Source: Sphingomonadales bacterium
Lineage (GTDB): Bacteria; Pseudomonadota; Alphaproteobacteria; Sphingomonadales; Sphingomonadaceae
Direction: 5' to 3'
NCBI GenBank assembly: GCA_004173185.1
Contig: SEFZ01000004.1
Span: 248,001-312,000 of the forward strand
Length of the DNA: 64,000 nt
The notes beneath the pieces are model-generated. The model was not told the origin of the DNA. It saw nothing but the letters and a program-made list of their open reading frames with translations, and searched no databases. Positions 43,516 to 52,257 of the stretch are shown here, piece after piece; position 1 is the first letter of the stretch; each line of letters begins with the position of its first letter. The translations under genes and the position numbers were made by a program.

Positions 43516-43995
43516 ATGCAGTTCCATATTGTAGTTCCGCGTTTTGCGGTCGATCGGAAGAAGGGCCCGGTTCCGTTCGCAATGCCTGAGGCATCGGGGC
43601 GCGAAGCAGCCTACCTCCAGACGCGCGTCCTGATCATCGAAGACGAGATGATGATCGCATGGATGTTAGAGAGCTTCCTGTCCGAAGCGGGGTTCACCGA
43701 CATCGTCATGGCCGCCGATGGCGAAGAGGCGCGCCGTGCGGCGATTGAACTGGCGCCAGGCCTGGTCATTTCCGACCTCAATCTCGGCGCAGGCACCAAC
43801 GGGCTGGAGGCATCGGCGGCCATCTGCCAGCCGAAGGCCATCCCGGTACTTTTCGTGACCGCTTATGCTGACGAGGTGACGCGTGAGCTCATCGCAGCCC
43901 AATTCCCGCGGGCCGAACTGCTGCGCAAGCCGGTCGACAGCGGAGCGCTGCTTGGCGCAGTGCGCCGCGCGCTGCAGCCGACGTCACACCACTAA
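43516..43995 (+). CDS. Single-domain response regulator (CheY-like)
   Basis: This 159-residue protein has a receiver domain starting at RVLIIEDEMMIAWML: the acidic pocket is Glu42/Asp43, the phospho-acceptor Asp87 is in VISDLNLG, Thr115 is in VTAYADE and Lys138 in LRKPVD. There is no output domain. It follows the HWE kinase by 13 bases and is its likely phosphate acceptor. An internal ATG at 43582 would also give a full receiver; the first 22 residues are not typical. Confidence 0.88.
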   Translation: MQFHIVVPRFAVDRKKGPVPFAMPEASGREAAYLQTRVLIIEDEMMIAWMLESFLSEAGFTDIVMAADGEEARRAAIELAPGLVISDLNLGAGTNGLEASAAICQPKAIPVLFVTAYADEVTRELIAAQFPRAELLRKPVDSGALLGAVRRALQPTSHH

Positions 43996-44495
43996 GCCGG
44001 TCGGGCTAAACGGCCAGAAGCGCCCGCTCCTAATCACTGAGCTTGGCCGCGAGACTTGGCACCTCTTCGAGCTGCCTGAGCGCCGGGCCGGCGCTCCTCG
44101 CGATAGCGCGCGATCTCGAAACCAGGCGCCCGGTGGGTCCGCTATCCCAACTTGACGCCCGGAAGCAGACTGGCAGCTTCCGGCTCAATGTCAGCCGTTA
44201 ACGCTGGATCGCTGATCGCTAGGTAAGTGGCACATCTCGGTGCGGTTACAGCGTTGCCGCACTCTACGAGTCGTATGCTGACGACATGCTCACTGCCGCT
44301 ATTTCGCCTGCGATCCCGGTTTACCGAAAGCGAGCGATGATTCGCGCCCGGCCGGGCCCTGAACGCTGTTGCTTTGGCCCAGGCGTGGAAAAGAGCCAGT
44401 TCGGTTACATCGGCCGGAACTCTGCACGACGAATAGGCTTCGGACAGGAGCCGGGCAGCAAGCGGTTTTCAGCTTTAAGGCGGGGGGCGCATTAA
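43996..44495. other. Gap without a gene, left boundary of the mobilisation region
   Basis: This stretch of 500 bases shows no supported frame, RNA or clear repeat. It may hold the origin of transfer for the two relaxase-like genes that follow, but I could not find a definite nick-site palindrome by eye. Confidence 0.4.
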
Positions 44496-47336
44496 ATGAA
44501 TTCGCGTTCCGCGAATTCGGGCGGCTCCGCCGGCCCGATCCCACCCCCGCCCCCAATAGAAGTGTTCGTCGTCTTGGCCGACGGCAGTTGCATCCCTGCA
44601 ACCCGGGACAAGCTCAAGATTGTGCTGCGTCAGGCCCGGTCGGAAGCGACCAAGAAGCGTCGACTGGCGACCATGGAGAAGGCCGGCGAACTCCAGCGCA
44701 ATCTCGAAGATCGCGCAGCGGCACGGCGCTTGTTGCAGGAGCTCGCCGAGATCGACCGCGACCGCCGCCGGATCGCCGCGACGCTACGCGGCAGGGTCAA
44801 GGCCGACCGGTCTGCGCAGCAGACATCCGATGTCGTGAAACGGGCGGCGACATCGCCGTCGCGCATGCCCATTCCAATGACGCGGGTGCCATCGTCCTGG
44901 GTGATCGATGACCTGGGCATGCGCGGCGTCCACTACAGCCAGAGCTATATCGGTCGGAAGTCGCCGGGCTTCTATCGCGGCGCCGCGAGGGACCGCTGGC
45001 TATACGAGGCGCGCGACGAGGCGGTGCTGCGCGATGAACATGGCGAGCCGATCGTCATCGCCAATATCGGCGACGACCTCGACGAGATCGGCGTCGCATG
45101 GCAGGCGATCGAGGACGCCACCACTCGTAAGAATGGCAAGATCCAGATCCGCATCATCGTCGCGTTCGACGCTGATGCCTCCGACGCCGAAAACATCGCG
45201 GCGCTCAAGCATTTCTGCAAGACGGTGCTCGAACCGGCGGGGCTGCCCTACAGCGCGGTGATCCACCGCGCGCCCGATGGCGGCGACGCACGCAATGCTC
45301 ATGCGCACATCCTCACCAACTTCCGCCCGACAGCACGCGTCGAGCCCTATTGTTGGTCGTTCGCCGATCATGTCCGCGGTGAGCTCGACGGTCGCGACGG
45401 CGTGCAGATGCTTCGCCATCTGTGGGCGCATTCGATGTCGGAAGCCGCCGAGAGGGCCCAGCGCAATATGCGATATACCGGACTCGGCTATGGCGCGCGT
45501 GGGTTGGACCTCGAAGCCGGCGAGCACCTCGGCGAGGCGCGAAGCGCCATCGTGCAGCGTGGCGGCAAGGTCTGGGCGGATGAGCGCAACCGGGTCAGTC
45601 AGGCGCGCAATGCCGCTCGGCGGGAGATCCGCGATGCCGACAAGAAGATCGCCGCGCTGAGTGCGCTGCGCGACAGCATCATTGCGCAAGACGAGGCCGA
45701 ACGTGCGGGCGATGTTCCGATACGACGCTTGGTCAACGCGAGCGCCGGTCAATTGTCCAGCGGCCCTGTGCGGCTCACCGCATTTCGAATCCCAGCGCCA
45801 GACTGGCCGGCTGAGCGCGTCTCCGCCAGCGCGGTCGGGACTGCTCGGCCGCCACTTGTTGCATCACGGTTGCCGGTGCCACGGGTGGTCACGCACGAAA
45901 GTTCGGTCAAGGATGCGGCACGACCTGCACCGCTGATGTCCAGCCAGCGCCCCGCAGCTGTCAAGCAGTTGCGTCCCCCGGCAGAACTGCACAGGCTTGT
46001 GCCGCTCGCCGCCTCCAGAACGCATGCGCCTTCGCCGCAGATCTCGGCATCACGCCAAGGCCTGCCCGTTCAAGTGCCAGTTCGTTCCGCGAAGCGCGGG
46101 ACGCATGCGGCTGCCTCGACACTGAGGCCACCCGATCAAGAGAAGAGGCAGGCCGAGCGGCTTACGCCCACATCGGTCATCTCTGCCAACGCTCCGCCCG
46201 ATCCCGCTGTCCGACAGGGGCGTGATATGCTCGCCGCCCTCGCGCGCTGGCGCGAAGCGCAGCAAGAGGGGCTGGCTATCGATCCCTCGGCGGCGGCTCC
46301 AAAGCCACAAGTTCCCACCGAACCGACGCGCCAGGCGGAGCGCCGCGATAGTGGCACTACGGATAAGGTGCCGCCTCCGTTCATCAGCGCTTATCGGCGG
46401 CGGCGGGCAGTGCCGAAACCGGTTCGCGAGCTGACCACCACCCTGCCCATGCGCGAATGGCTGGAGGACAATCCTCGCCGCTCGTTCCAAGGAGGCGATG
46501 CCTCGCAGCTGGAGCAAGACACACATTTGATCGCAAGGCTGCGCAGAGCCGATCTCTATGTGGCCGATTTCGGTTCGGGGTGGCTCGAACTCGATCCACA
46601 GGTGATGTGGGCGTTCAAGCTCGATGACGAATGGCTGCAACGGGCACATGTTCAGCGGCAATTGACTGCGCTTCGGGAAGAGCAGCAGACCGCGATCACC
46701 GCGTTGCGCATGGAAGCAAGCGCTCGCCCCTTGGCTTTCGGTAAAACCTCCAGCCGCTTCTGGCCCGGCGATCTCGAGCCCACGCTCCTGCGGCGCATCG
46801 ACCGTTGGTATCGCTTTCCAAACGAAGGGTTGTCGCGCGACCTCTTTCCGATCGAACGCGAAATCCGCGAAGCGCACCGGCAACATGAGTTGGCGAAAGC
46901 GCGTCCGGCTACGACCGTGCCGCGCCCCGACTCACCAGCCATTGCTCCAGCACAGGCCAGTGGGACCAGGTATCGGGAGGTCAGGAGGGTCGAAGCGCTT
47001 GCGGGCCTGCGCATTCCACCCTTTACCCGGCAAGGCCGCCCCACCAAGTCACTTCTGATGTTGGTCCGCTATGCGGGCGAGCATCCCGAAAGCATCATGG
47101 TGCCAGCGGCTGGCTTGCCGCGCGTAGCTGCAAAGATTCCCGAGGTGATCGAGAACCTCCTGCATCAATGGCGAAACGAACCGCGCATCATGAGCGCGGT
47201 GGCTGATACCGTCGAGAACAGCCAAGCGGCCGGACGCCCGGTATGGCCAAAGGAATTCGCCAGCGCATTGCGTGCGAACCTCGCTGCACGGCCAGTGCCG
47301 GAATGGACGAGCCAAGATATCACCCGCTCGCGCTGA
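44496..47336 (+). CDS. MobA/MobL-like relaxase, 946 residues
   Basis: This large protein has a relaxase-type core. A Tyr-containing stretch (HYSQSYIGRKSPGFYRGAAR then DRWLYEARDEA) and the metal-binding His motif ARNAHAHILTNFRP near residues 263-276 fit the MobA/MobL pattern. It would nick DNA at an origin of transfer and lead the strand to a recipient. The N-terminal 110 residues are Pro-rich and coiled-coil. About 500 C-terminal residues are Pro/Arg/Ala-rich and poorly conserved in character, with a final helical domain (TKSLLMLVRYAGEHPESIMV then VIENLLHQWRNEPRIMSAVA). No helicase motif is seen. GGCGGGGGG precedes the ATG. Confidence 0.75.
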   Translation: MNSRSANSGGSAGPIPPPPPIEVFVVLADGSCIPATRDKLKIVLRQARSEATKKRRLATMEKAGELQRNLEDRAAARRLLQELAEIDRDRRRIAATLRGRVKADRSAQQTSDVVKRAATSPSRMPIPMTRVPSSWVIDDLGMRGVHYSQSYIGRKSPGFYRGAARDRWLYEARDEAVLRDEHGEPIVIANIGDDLDEIGVAWQAIEDATTRKNGKIQIRIIVAFDADASDAENIAALKHFCKTVLEPAGLPYSAVIHRAPDGGDARNAHAHILTNFRPTARVEPYCWSFADHVRGELDGRDGVQMLRHLWAHSMSEAAERAQRNMRYTGLGYGARGLDLEAGEHLGEARSAIVQRGGKVWADERNRVSQARNAARREIRDADKKIAALSALRDSIIAQDEAERAGDVPIRRLVNASAGQLSSGPVRLTAFRIPAPDWPAERVSASAVGTARPPLVASRLPVPRVVTHESSVKDAARPAPLMSSQRPAAVKQLRPPAELHRLVPLAASRTHAPSPQISASRQGLPVQVPVRSAKRGTHAAASTLRPPDQEKRQAERLTPTSVISANAPPDPAVRQGRDMLAALARWREAQQEGLAIDPSAAAPKPQVPTEPTRQAERRDSGTTDKVPPPFISAYRRRRAVPKPVRELTTTLPMREWLEDNPRRSFQGGDASQLEQDTHLIARLRRADLYVADFGSGWLELDPQVMWAFKLDDEWLQRAHVQRQLTALREEQQTAITALRMEASARPLAFGKTSSRFWPGDLEPTLLRRIDRWYRFPNEGLSRDLFPIEREIREAHRQHELAKARPATTVPRPDSPAIAPAQASGTRYREVRRVEALAGLRIPPFTRQGRPTKSLLMLVRYAGEHPESIMVPAAGLPRVAAKIPEVIENLLHQWRNEPRIMSAVADTVENSQAAGRPVWPKEFASALRANLAARPVPEWTSQDITRSR

Positions 47337-47533
47337 CACGGACACCTTTGTGGCTGGCGCGGAAAAGCGCGGATGCACCGCGTGGCCTGGGACAGGGCAG
47401 GGCAGCTGAAGATGAGGATGAGCCATAAGGCAGGTGGAAAAATGCTTTGAAGCATTGATCCGAGCCTGACGGCTCCGCGCGCCGCAACTGCGGTGCGCGA
47501 ACCGCCGCGATGCGGCTCAATACAGGAAACATC

Positions 47534-48193
47534 ATGTCCGATATCATCACGCTACCTCGTGCTCGCGAGGCGGTAAGCACGCCGTTTCGCCCGCCGTTCA
47601 ACGCGCGCCCGGTATGCGCAGCCGGCCGCGCAAGTCGGTCGCAGGAGGGGCCTTATTCCACGCATTATACGGCGACAGCGTCCTGGCTTTACATCAACCG
47701 GATCAGCGGGACCGACCGCTTTGGCAAGGTTCCCGATGCCTATGTCGATCGTGGCGACCTTGTGGCTTCCGGAAGGTGCCATCCCCAGCGGAAGATGCCG
47801 CCTGAGCTGAAGACCAGTGACCGCATCTGGCGGGAAGCCGACGAGGCTGCAGCGCAAGAAGGGGAACGCGCGATCGCGGCGACGCATATCGTCGCCGACC
47901 TGCCGCCCGAAGGTGGGCCGGAGCGCTGGACCTGGCTGGTTGAGCACTATGCCTATCGGCATCTCGTGGACAAGGGAATGGTCGTGGATTGGGCGATCCA
48001 TGGCCGTCAGTCGTCGGATGGTGCTTGGGCAGGTAATCCCCATGTCCATCTGCTGGCCACCGCCCGGTTCTGGCGCCCCAACGGCCGCGCCGGGTCGCGA
48101 CAGTGGCAATGGCTCGCCAACGGCGACCAGATTCGTACCGCGGAAGAAGCCTGGCTCCGCCTGACCGGTCTGCGTCCGCAGATCGACAGCTGA
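47534..48193 (+). CDS. Second MobA/MobL-like protein
   Basis: This 219-residue protein has a compact MobA/MobL-like core: HYTATASWLYINRISGTDRF, SDRIWREADEAAAQEGERAI and IVADLPPEGGPERWTWLV. The His motif is GNPHVHLLATARFWRPNG. CAGGAAACATC precedes the ATG at 47534. Two relaxase-like proteins in a row, both with HxH but different surroundings, suggest a main and an auxiliary protein or a duplicated and shortened copy. It is followed by the exonuclease gene on the same strand. Confidence 0.7.
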   Translation: MSDIITLPRAREAVSTPFRPPFNARPVCAAGRASRSQEGPYSTHYTATASWLYINRISGTDRFGKVPDAYVDRGDLVASGRCHPQRKMPPELKTSDRIWREADEAAAQEGERAIAATHIVADLPPEGGPERWTWLVEHYAYRHLVDKGMVVDWAIHGRQSSDGAWAGNPHVHLLATARFWRPNGRAGSRQWQWLANGDQIRTAEEAWLRLTGLRPQIDS

Positions 48194-48268
48194 TCCACCA
48201 ATTCCGATCGACCATTGCGCCCGTCGCTTTCGCAAGCGGCGGGCGTCTGCATTTTCGAGGAACAGACG

Positions 48269-49162
48269 ATGTCCTTCTACTACCTCAATCCCAACCGCCG
48301 CGGCGAGCGGCTTGCAAGCCGCCTCGAGCAGTTCGAAGACTATCGCGTCCTGCGGCGCTTGCCGCATCCCGATGAGATGTGGTGCCGATCGATGCCCGTA
48401 CCGGGCAATACGATCCGCCTCGGGATCCTGGATTGTGAAACCACCGGGATCGATCCCGAGCGCGACCGGATCATCGAACTGGCGATCGGCCGAATGGAGA
48501 TCGACATGGATGCCGGCGATGTCGTCGATGTCACCGCGCCCGTGTCGTGGCTGGAAGATCCCGGCGTCGATGTGCCAGTGGAAATCGAACGGCTGACCGG
48601 TATCGCATCACCGATGCTGCTGGGGCAGAAGATTCCCGATGAAATTGTCCTACACACATTGAGCGATGTGGACGTAATCGTCGCGCACAATGCCCGCTTT
48701 GACCGTGGGTTCGTGACTAGGCGGTTCCCGATGCTGGCCAATCCCTGGGCCTGCTCGATGAGCGAGGTCGATTGGTCAGGACTGGGCTGGCGGGGAGGGC
48801 GCGGCCTCGCGAACCTCCTGACCGAGGCTGGCTTCTTTCTGCCCGACGCCCACCGTGCTGAGGCGGATGTGTGGGCCACGACGTGCCTGCTCGCTATGGC
48901 TAGGGGCGATGGCCGTTCGATCGCAGCCACACTGGTCGAAACCGCGCGGCGCACCACCCACAGGCTTTTTGCCGAGCGAGCGCCCTTCGAGTGTAAAGAT
49001 GCGCTCAAGGCCGCAGGCTATCGGTGGTCGGCCGAGCGCCGGGCTTGGTGGATCGAAGCCGACCAAGAGCGTATTGCAAATGAAGTCGTCTGGCTGCGGC
49101 AGCTGCCAGGAGCCATTCAGCCCGCAATCGAAAAGATGACGTGGCTCGAACGTCATCGTTGA
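48269..49162 (+). CDS. DnaQ-like DEDD 3'-5' exonuclease with extra C-terminal domain
   Basis: This 297-residue protein has the four acidic exonuclease residues: Asp55 and Glu57 in GILDCETTGID, Asp in DVDVIVAHNARFDRG, and the His/Asp pair in DAHRAEADVWATTCL (DEDDh type). The C-terminal domain (APFECKDALKAAGYRWSAER then RAWWIEA) occurs in related proteins of mobile elements and may contact DNA. GAGGAAC precedes the ATG. It lies 75 bases after the second relaxase-like gene and probably belongs to the same element. Confidence 0.88.
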   Translation: MSFYYLNPNRRGERLASRLEQFEDYRVLRRLPHPDEMWCRSMPVPGNTIRLGILDCETTGIDPERDRIIELAIGRMEIDMDAGDVVDVTAPVSWLEDPGVDVPVEIERLTGIASPMLLGQKIPDEIVLHTLSDVDVIVAHNARFDRGFVTRRFPMLANPWACSMSEVDWSGLGWRGGRGLANLLTEAGFFLPDAHRAEADVWATTCLLAMARGDGRSIAATLVETARRTTHRLFAERAPFECKDALKAAGYRWSAERRAWWIEADQERIANEVVWLRQLPGAIQPAIEKMTWLERHR

Positions 49163-49693
49163 TCGGCAGTTGCCATGATTTGGGGTGAGCTCTTCGCCTC
49201 GGGTGCATCGACGGTGTCCCCGATCTTCCATTCGGCTCGGCCCGCATCCTTCAGCGCATGCAGCACCATTTTACGCAGATACCTAGGCGCTGCCGCGACT
49301 CAGCATGGCGGGACCGCGGTGACGCAGCGGCCAGTTAGCGAAATGCGCGATGGCTAGGGGTAGGCCACCCCTTTCCGCCAGGTTTGGGGCCAACGAACGC
49401 GTGGATGCCAAGGCCCGCGCGCCTCGGAAAACATATCGCCGCGACCGCCGATCGGCGCGCGGTGCTCACCAAGGCGTTTTGGTTGGTCAGCCTGCCTGTA
49501 TCGAAAGTGTGCTTGGCCACTTTTCGACACATTGTCCAAGATAGCTCTACATCGGTCGATTCGAGCCAAAGTAAACTTATGCCATTTTCACCTAAATGTC
49601 ATAAATTGACGAGATTGGACACGATCCAGGTTCATCCCCGCAATTCAAAATCGCGCTCGAAATCGACGATTGTTGCTGGAGCGACCAGAAGGT
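49163..49693. other. Gap without a gene
   Basis: This stretch of 531 bases separates the mobilisation genes from the catabolic cluster. Overlapping short frames on both strands (around 49335-49570) look like noise. No integrase, tRNA or direct repeat marking an element edge was found. Confidence 0.4.
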
Positions 49694-50449
49694 CTAATCC
49701 ACCAGTTTGAAGCGAAGCCGGTCGAACGTTGTGGACTCCAGGCCACCGCCGCGAAAATAGGCCTCTATCGACCCTTCTGCAACGAGGATCGCTTCGAAGG
49801 CTGCGCTCAGATATTCGGGCTTCACATCGAGCAGGGCTTCGACCGCTGCTGAATCCAGCTTGTGGCCGTAGCGCTCGCGCGTGCGCTCCAGCATGCCTCG
49901 CTTCATCGCGCGCAAGCCGGTGTCGCCCCTGGAGTGCAGATAATCCGCCATGATCGCATCGCGCGGCACGCCAAGCAGGCTGAGCAGCAGCGCGCAGAAG
50001 ATGCCGGTTCGGTCCTTGCCCGCGGTGCAATGGACGAGCGTCGCGCCTGGCTGCGTGGCGATGCGTTCGATGGCGCGCGCGAATAGCCGGCGATAGGGCG
50101 GCGCGAAGGGCAGGGTGCGATACAAATCGTCATAGAAGAGCTCGACTGCCGCCAAGCTGAGCGTGCCATCGCGCAGCATCGCGAGGTGCGGTGCATCGTG
50201 GGTGCGGTCTTGATCATGGGCGAGGACGCGTTCGGCCCAGTCGCCTGGCCAAAGAGAGGGTTGTGCGTGGCGCTCGCTCGCATAGCGCAGATCGGCGATC
50301 GTCGTCAGGTCGAGCGCCGCCAGTTGTTCGGCCGCGGCCGGCGACAACTGGTTGAGATGGCCGCAGCGATAAAGCATTGCGCTGCGGACGGTGCGGCCAT
50401 CGGAGGCTGAAATGCCGCCAAAGTCGCGGAAGTTGATCAGGCTTTCCAT
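49694..50449 (-). CDS. Tyrosine/serine protein phosphatase family
   Basis: This 251-residue protein is a Y_phosphatase3-type enzyme with the P-loop HCTAGKDRTG (His140, Cys141, Arg147). It has the conserved N-terminal NFRDFGGISASDGRTVRSAM and MLYRCGHLNQLSP. It follows the phosphotransferase gene with no gap (stop TGA followed directly by ATG). Such phosphatases travel with acyl-CoA dehydrogenase clusters in sphingomonads, though the substrate is unknown. Confidence 0.9.
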   Translation of the reverse strand: MESLINFRDFGGISASDGRTVRSAMLYRCGHLNQLSPAAAEQLAALDLTTIADLRYASERHAQPSLWPGDWAERVLAHDQDRTHDAPHLAMLRDGTLSLAAVELFYDDLYRTLPFAPPYRRLFARAIERIATQPGATLVHCTAGKDRTGIFCALLLSLLGVPRDAIMADYLHSRGDTGLRAMKRGMLERTRERYGHKLDSAAVEALLDVKPEYLSAAFEAILVAEGSIEAYFRGGGLESTTFDRLRFKLVD

Positions 50450-51508
50450 TCAGCCCCGGGCCCGCGCCGCGAATTCCCAGGCCGCGTTCGCCAGCCGGTA
50501 TACGCTGGCCGCAGTCTGCTGGGCCTTGGCACTGGAGGCGGTGCCATCCTGGATGCGCTTCTTGATACCTTGAACGATGCCGGTGAGGCGGAACAGATTG
50601 TACGCGAAATACCAATCGAGATCGGGGACGCCGTCGCGGCCGGTGGCGCGGCAATAGCGTTCCACCACGTCATCGAGAGTCGGAATGCCTGTCTCAGATC
50701 CGGTTATCCCTTTCACCCCCGATCGGCCTTCGGGCTGGGTCACCCAGCTCATCAGGAAATAGCTGAGGTCGGCAAGCGGATCGCCAAGGGTCGACAGCTC
50801 CCAGTCCAGCGTTGCGATCACCCTTGGTGCATCATGCGCAAAAATCAAATTGTCGATGCGATAATCGCCATGAACGATCGAGGTGCGCGTCTGTTCGGGC
50901 AGCGTCGCGGGCAGCCATTCGATCAGCTGCTCCATCGCGGGCATGTGCTCGGTTTCGGAAAGGCGGTATTGCCTGGTCCAGCGATCGACCTGACGGCCGA
51001 AATAATTGCCGGGCTTGCCATAGGTCTCGAGCCCCGCGGCGACATGATCGACATTGTGAAGCGCGGCGAGCGTGTCCACCATGGCTTCATAGTGTACGCG
51101 CCGTTCGTCCGCGGACATTCCGGGCAGGGCGCCATCCCACAGAGTCCGCCCCTGCACCATTTCCATGACGTAGAATGCCGAGCCGATGACGCCTGCATCT
51201 TCGCACAGGCCAAAGGGACGTGGCACCGGAAACCCGGTCGGGTGGAGGCCGGCGATCACGCGATACTCGCGCTCGACCGCATGCGCCGACGGCAATAGCG
51301 GGCCGAAAGGCTTGCGGCGCAGCACATAGCTGCCCGAAGGCGTGTCGAGCCGATAGGTCGGGTTGGACTGACCGCCGGCGAACTTCACATAATCGAGCGG
51401 CCCCCCGAACCCCGCGACATGCGCACACATCCATTCGACCAGCCGATCGAGATCGAGCCGGTCCTTGTCCTCGACTGCGGCGGTATCGGGCGCATCGGAA
51501 GCTTGCAT
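50450..51508 (-). CDS. APH-family phosphotransferase linked to acyl-CoA dehydrogenases
   Basis: This 352-residue protein has the aminoglycoside-phosphotransferase/choline-kinase fold: ATP-binding VLRRKPFGPLLPSAHAVERE, the loop HGDYRIDNLIF and the metal site DWELSTLGDPLADLSYF. Proteins of this subgroup are adjacent or fused to acyl-CoA dehydrogenases (the ACAD10/11 relation) and phosphorylate 4-hydroxyacyl-CoA in known relatives. AGGA precedes the ATG. It is upstream of the phosphatase and downstream of the SDR gene. Confidence 0.9.
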   Translation of the reverse strand: MQASDAPDTAAVEDKDRLDLDRLVEWMCAHVAGFGGPLDYVKFAGGQSNPTYRLDTPSGSYVLRRKPFGPLLPSAHAVEREYRVIAGLHPTGFPVPRPFGLCEDAGVIGSAFYVMEMVQGRTLWDGALPGMSADERRVHYEAMVDTLAALHNVDHVAAGLETYGKPGNYFGRQVDRWTRQYRLSETEHMPAMEQLIEWLPATLPEQTRTSIVHGDYRIDNLIFAHDAPRVIATLDWELSTLGDPLADLSYFLMSWVTQPEGRSGVKGITGSETGIPTLDDVVERYCRATGRDGVPDLDWYFAYNLFRLTGIVQGIKKRIQDGTASSAKAQQTAASVYRLANAAWEFAARARG

Positions 51509-51519
51509 GGCCGGAAATC

Positions 51520-52257
51520 CTACAAGGTGCTGAGCAAATGGCCGCCATCCACCGTCAACACACTGCCGGTCATATATGCGGAAGCGTCTGACGCGAGCAG
51601 CAGCAGCGGGCCGGTCAGGTCGTCCAGCTCACCGAGGCGGCGCTGCGCGATGCGGCGGATGAGTTCGGCGCCCTTCTCGGTCTCGAAAAAGTCGCGATTG
51701 ATGTCGGTGCGGACATAGCCGGGGGCGATTGCGTTGACCCGGACCCCGTAGCGGGCAAGTTCGAGCGCCATCTGCTTGGTCAACTGAATCACGCCGGCCT
51801 TGGACACTGAGTAAGCCGTGAGATTCGGAGTCTGGCGGAATGCGGTGATCGACGCGATGTTGACGATGCTGCCGCCCTTGCCGCGTTCACGCATCCCGCG
51901 ACCAATCGCGCGGCTGACCAGCCACAAGCCCTTGAGATTGGTGTCGAGGGTCGCGTCCCAATCCGCTTCGTCCAGGTCCAGCGTTGCGCCGGGGCGGCTA
52001 ATGCCGGCATTATTGACCAGGATGTCGATCGGTCCGGCTGCTTCGGCCATCGCCTTCACGGAAGCGGCATCGGCGACGTCGAGCGCGATGGCGCGGCCGC
52101 CAATCGCTTCGGCCAAGGGCTGCAATTTGTCGGCGCGGCGGGCGGCAACGATCACCTCGGCGCCAGCCTGCGCCAGTATCCGGGCGAAATGCGCGCCGAA
52201 GCCGTCGGTCGATGCGCCGGTGACCAGAGCGACCTTGCCGGAAAGGTCCGAGCTCAT
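51520..52257 (-). CDS. Short-chain dehydrogenase/reductase
   Basis: This 245-residue SDR has the cofactor motif TGASTDGFGAHFA, NNAG, the catalytic Ser in NIASITAFRQTPN and Tyr/Lys in AYSVSKAGVIQ. It ends GSVLTVDGGHLLSTL. The ATG at 52257 overlaps the stop of the acyl-CoA dehydrogenase (ATGA). It probably oxidises a hydroxyacyl-CoA intermediate; the exact substrate is unknown. Confidence 0.9.
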   Translation of the reverse strand: MSSDLSGKVALVTGASTDGFGAHFARILAQAGAEVIVAARRADKLQPLAEAIGGRAIALDVADAASVKAMAEAAGPIDILVNNAGISRPGATLDLDEADWDATLDTNLKGLWLVSRAIGRGMRERGKGGSIVNIASITAFRQTPNLTAYSVSKAGVIQLTKQMALELARYGVRVNAIAPGYVRTDINRDFFETEKGAELIRRIAQRRLGELDDLTGPLLLLASDASAYMTGSVLTVDGGHLLSTL

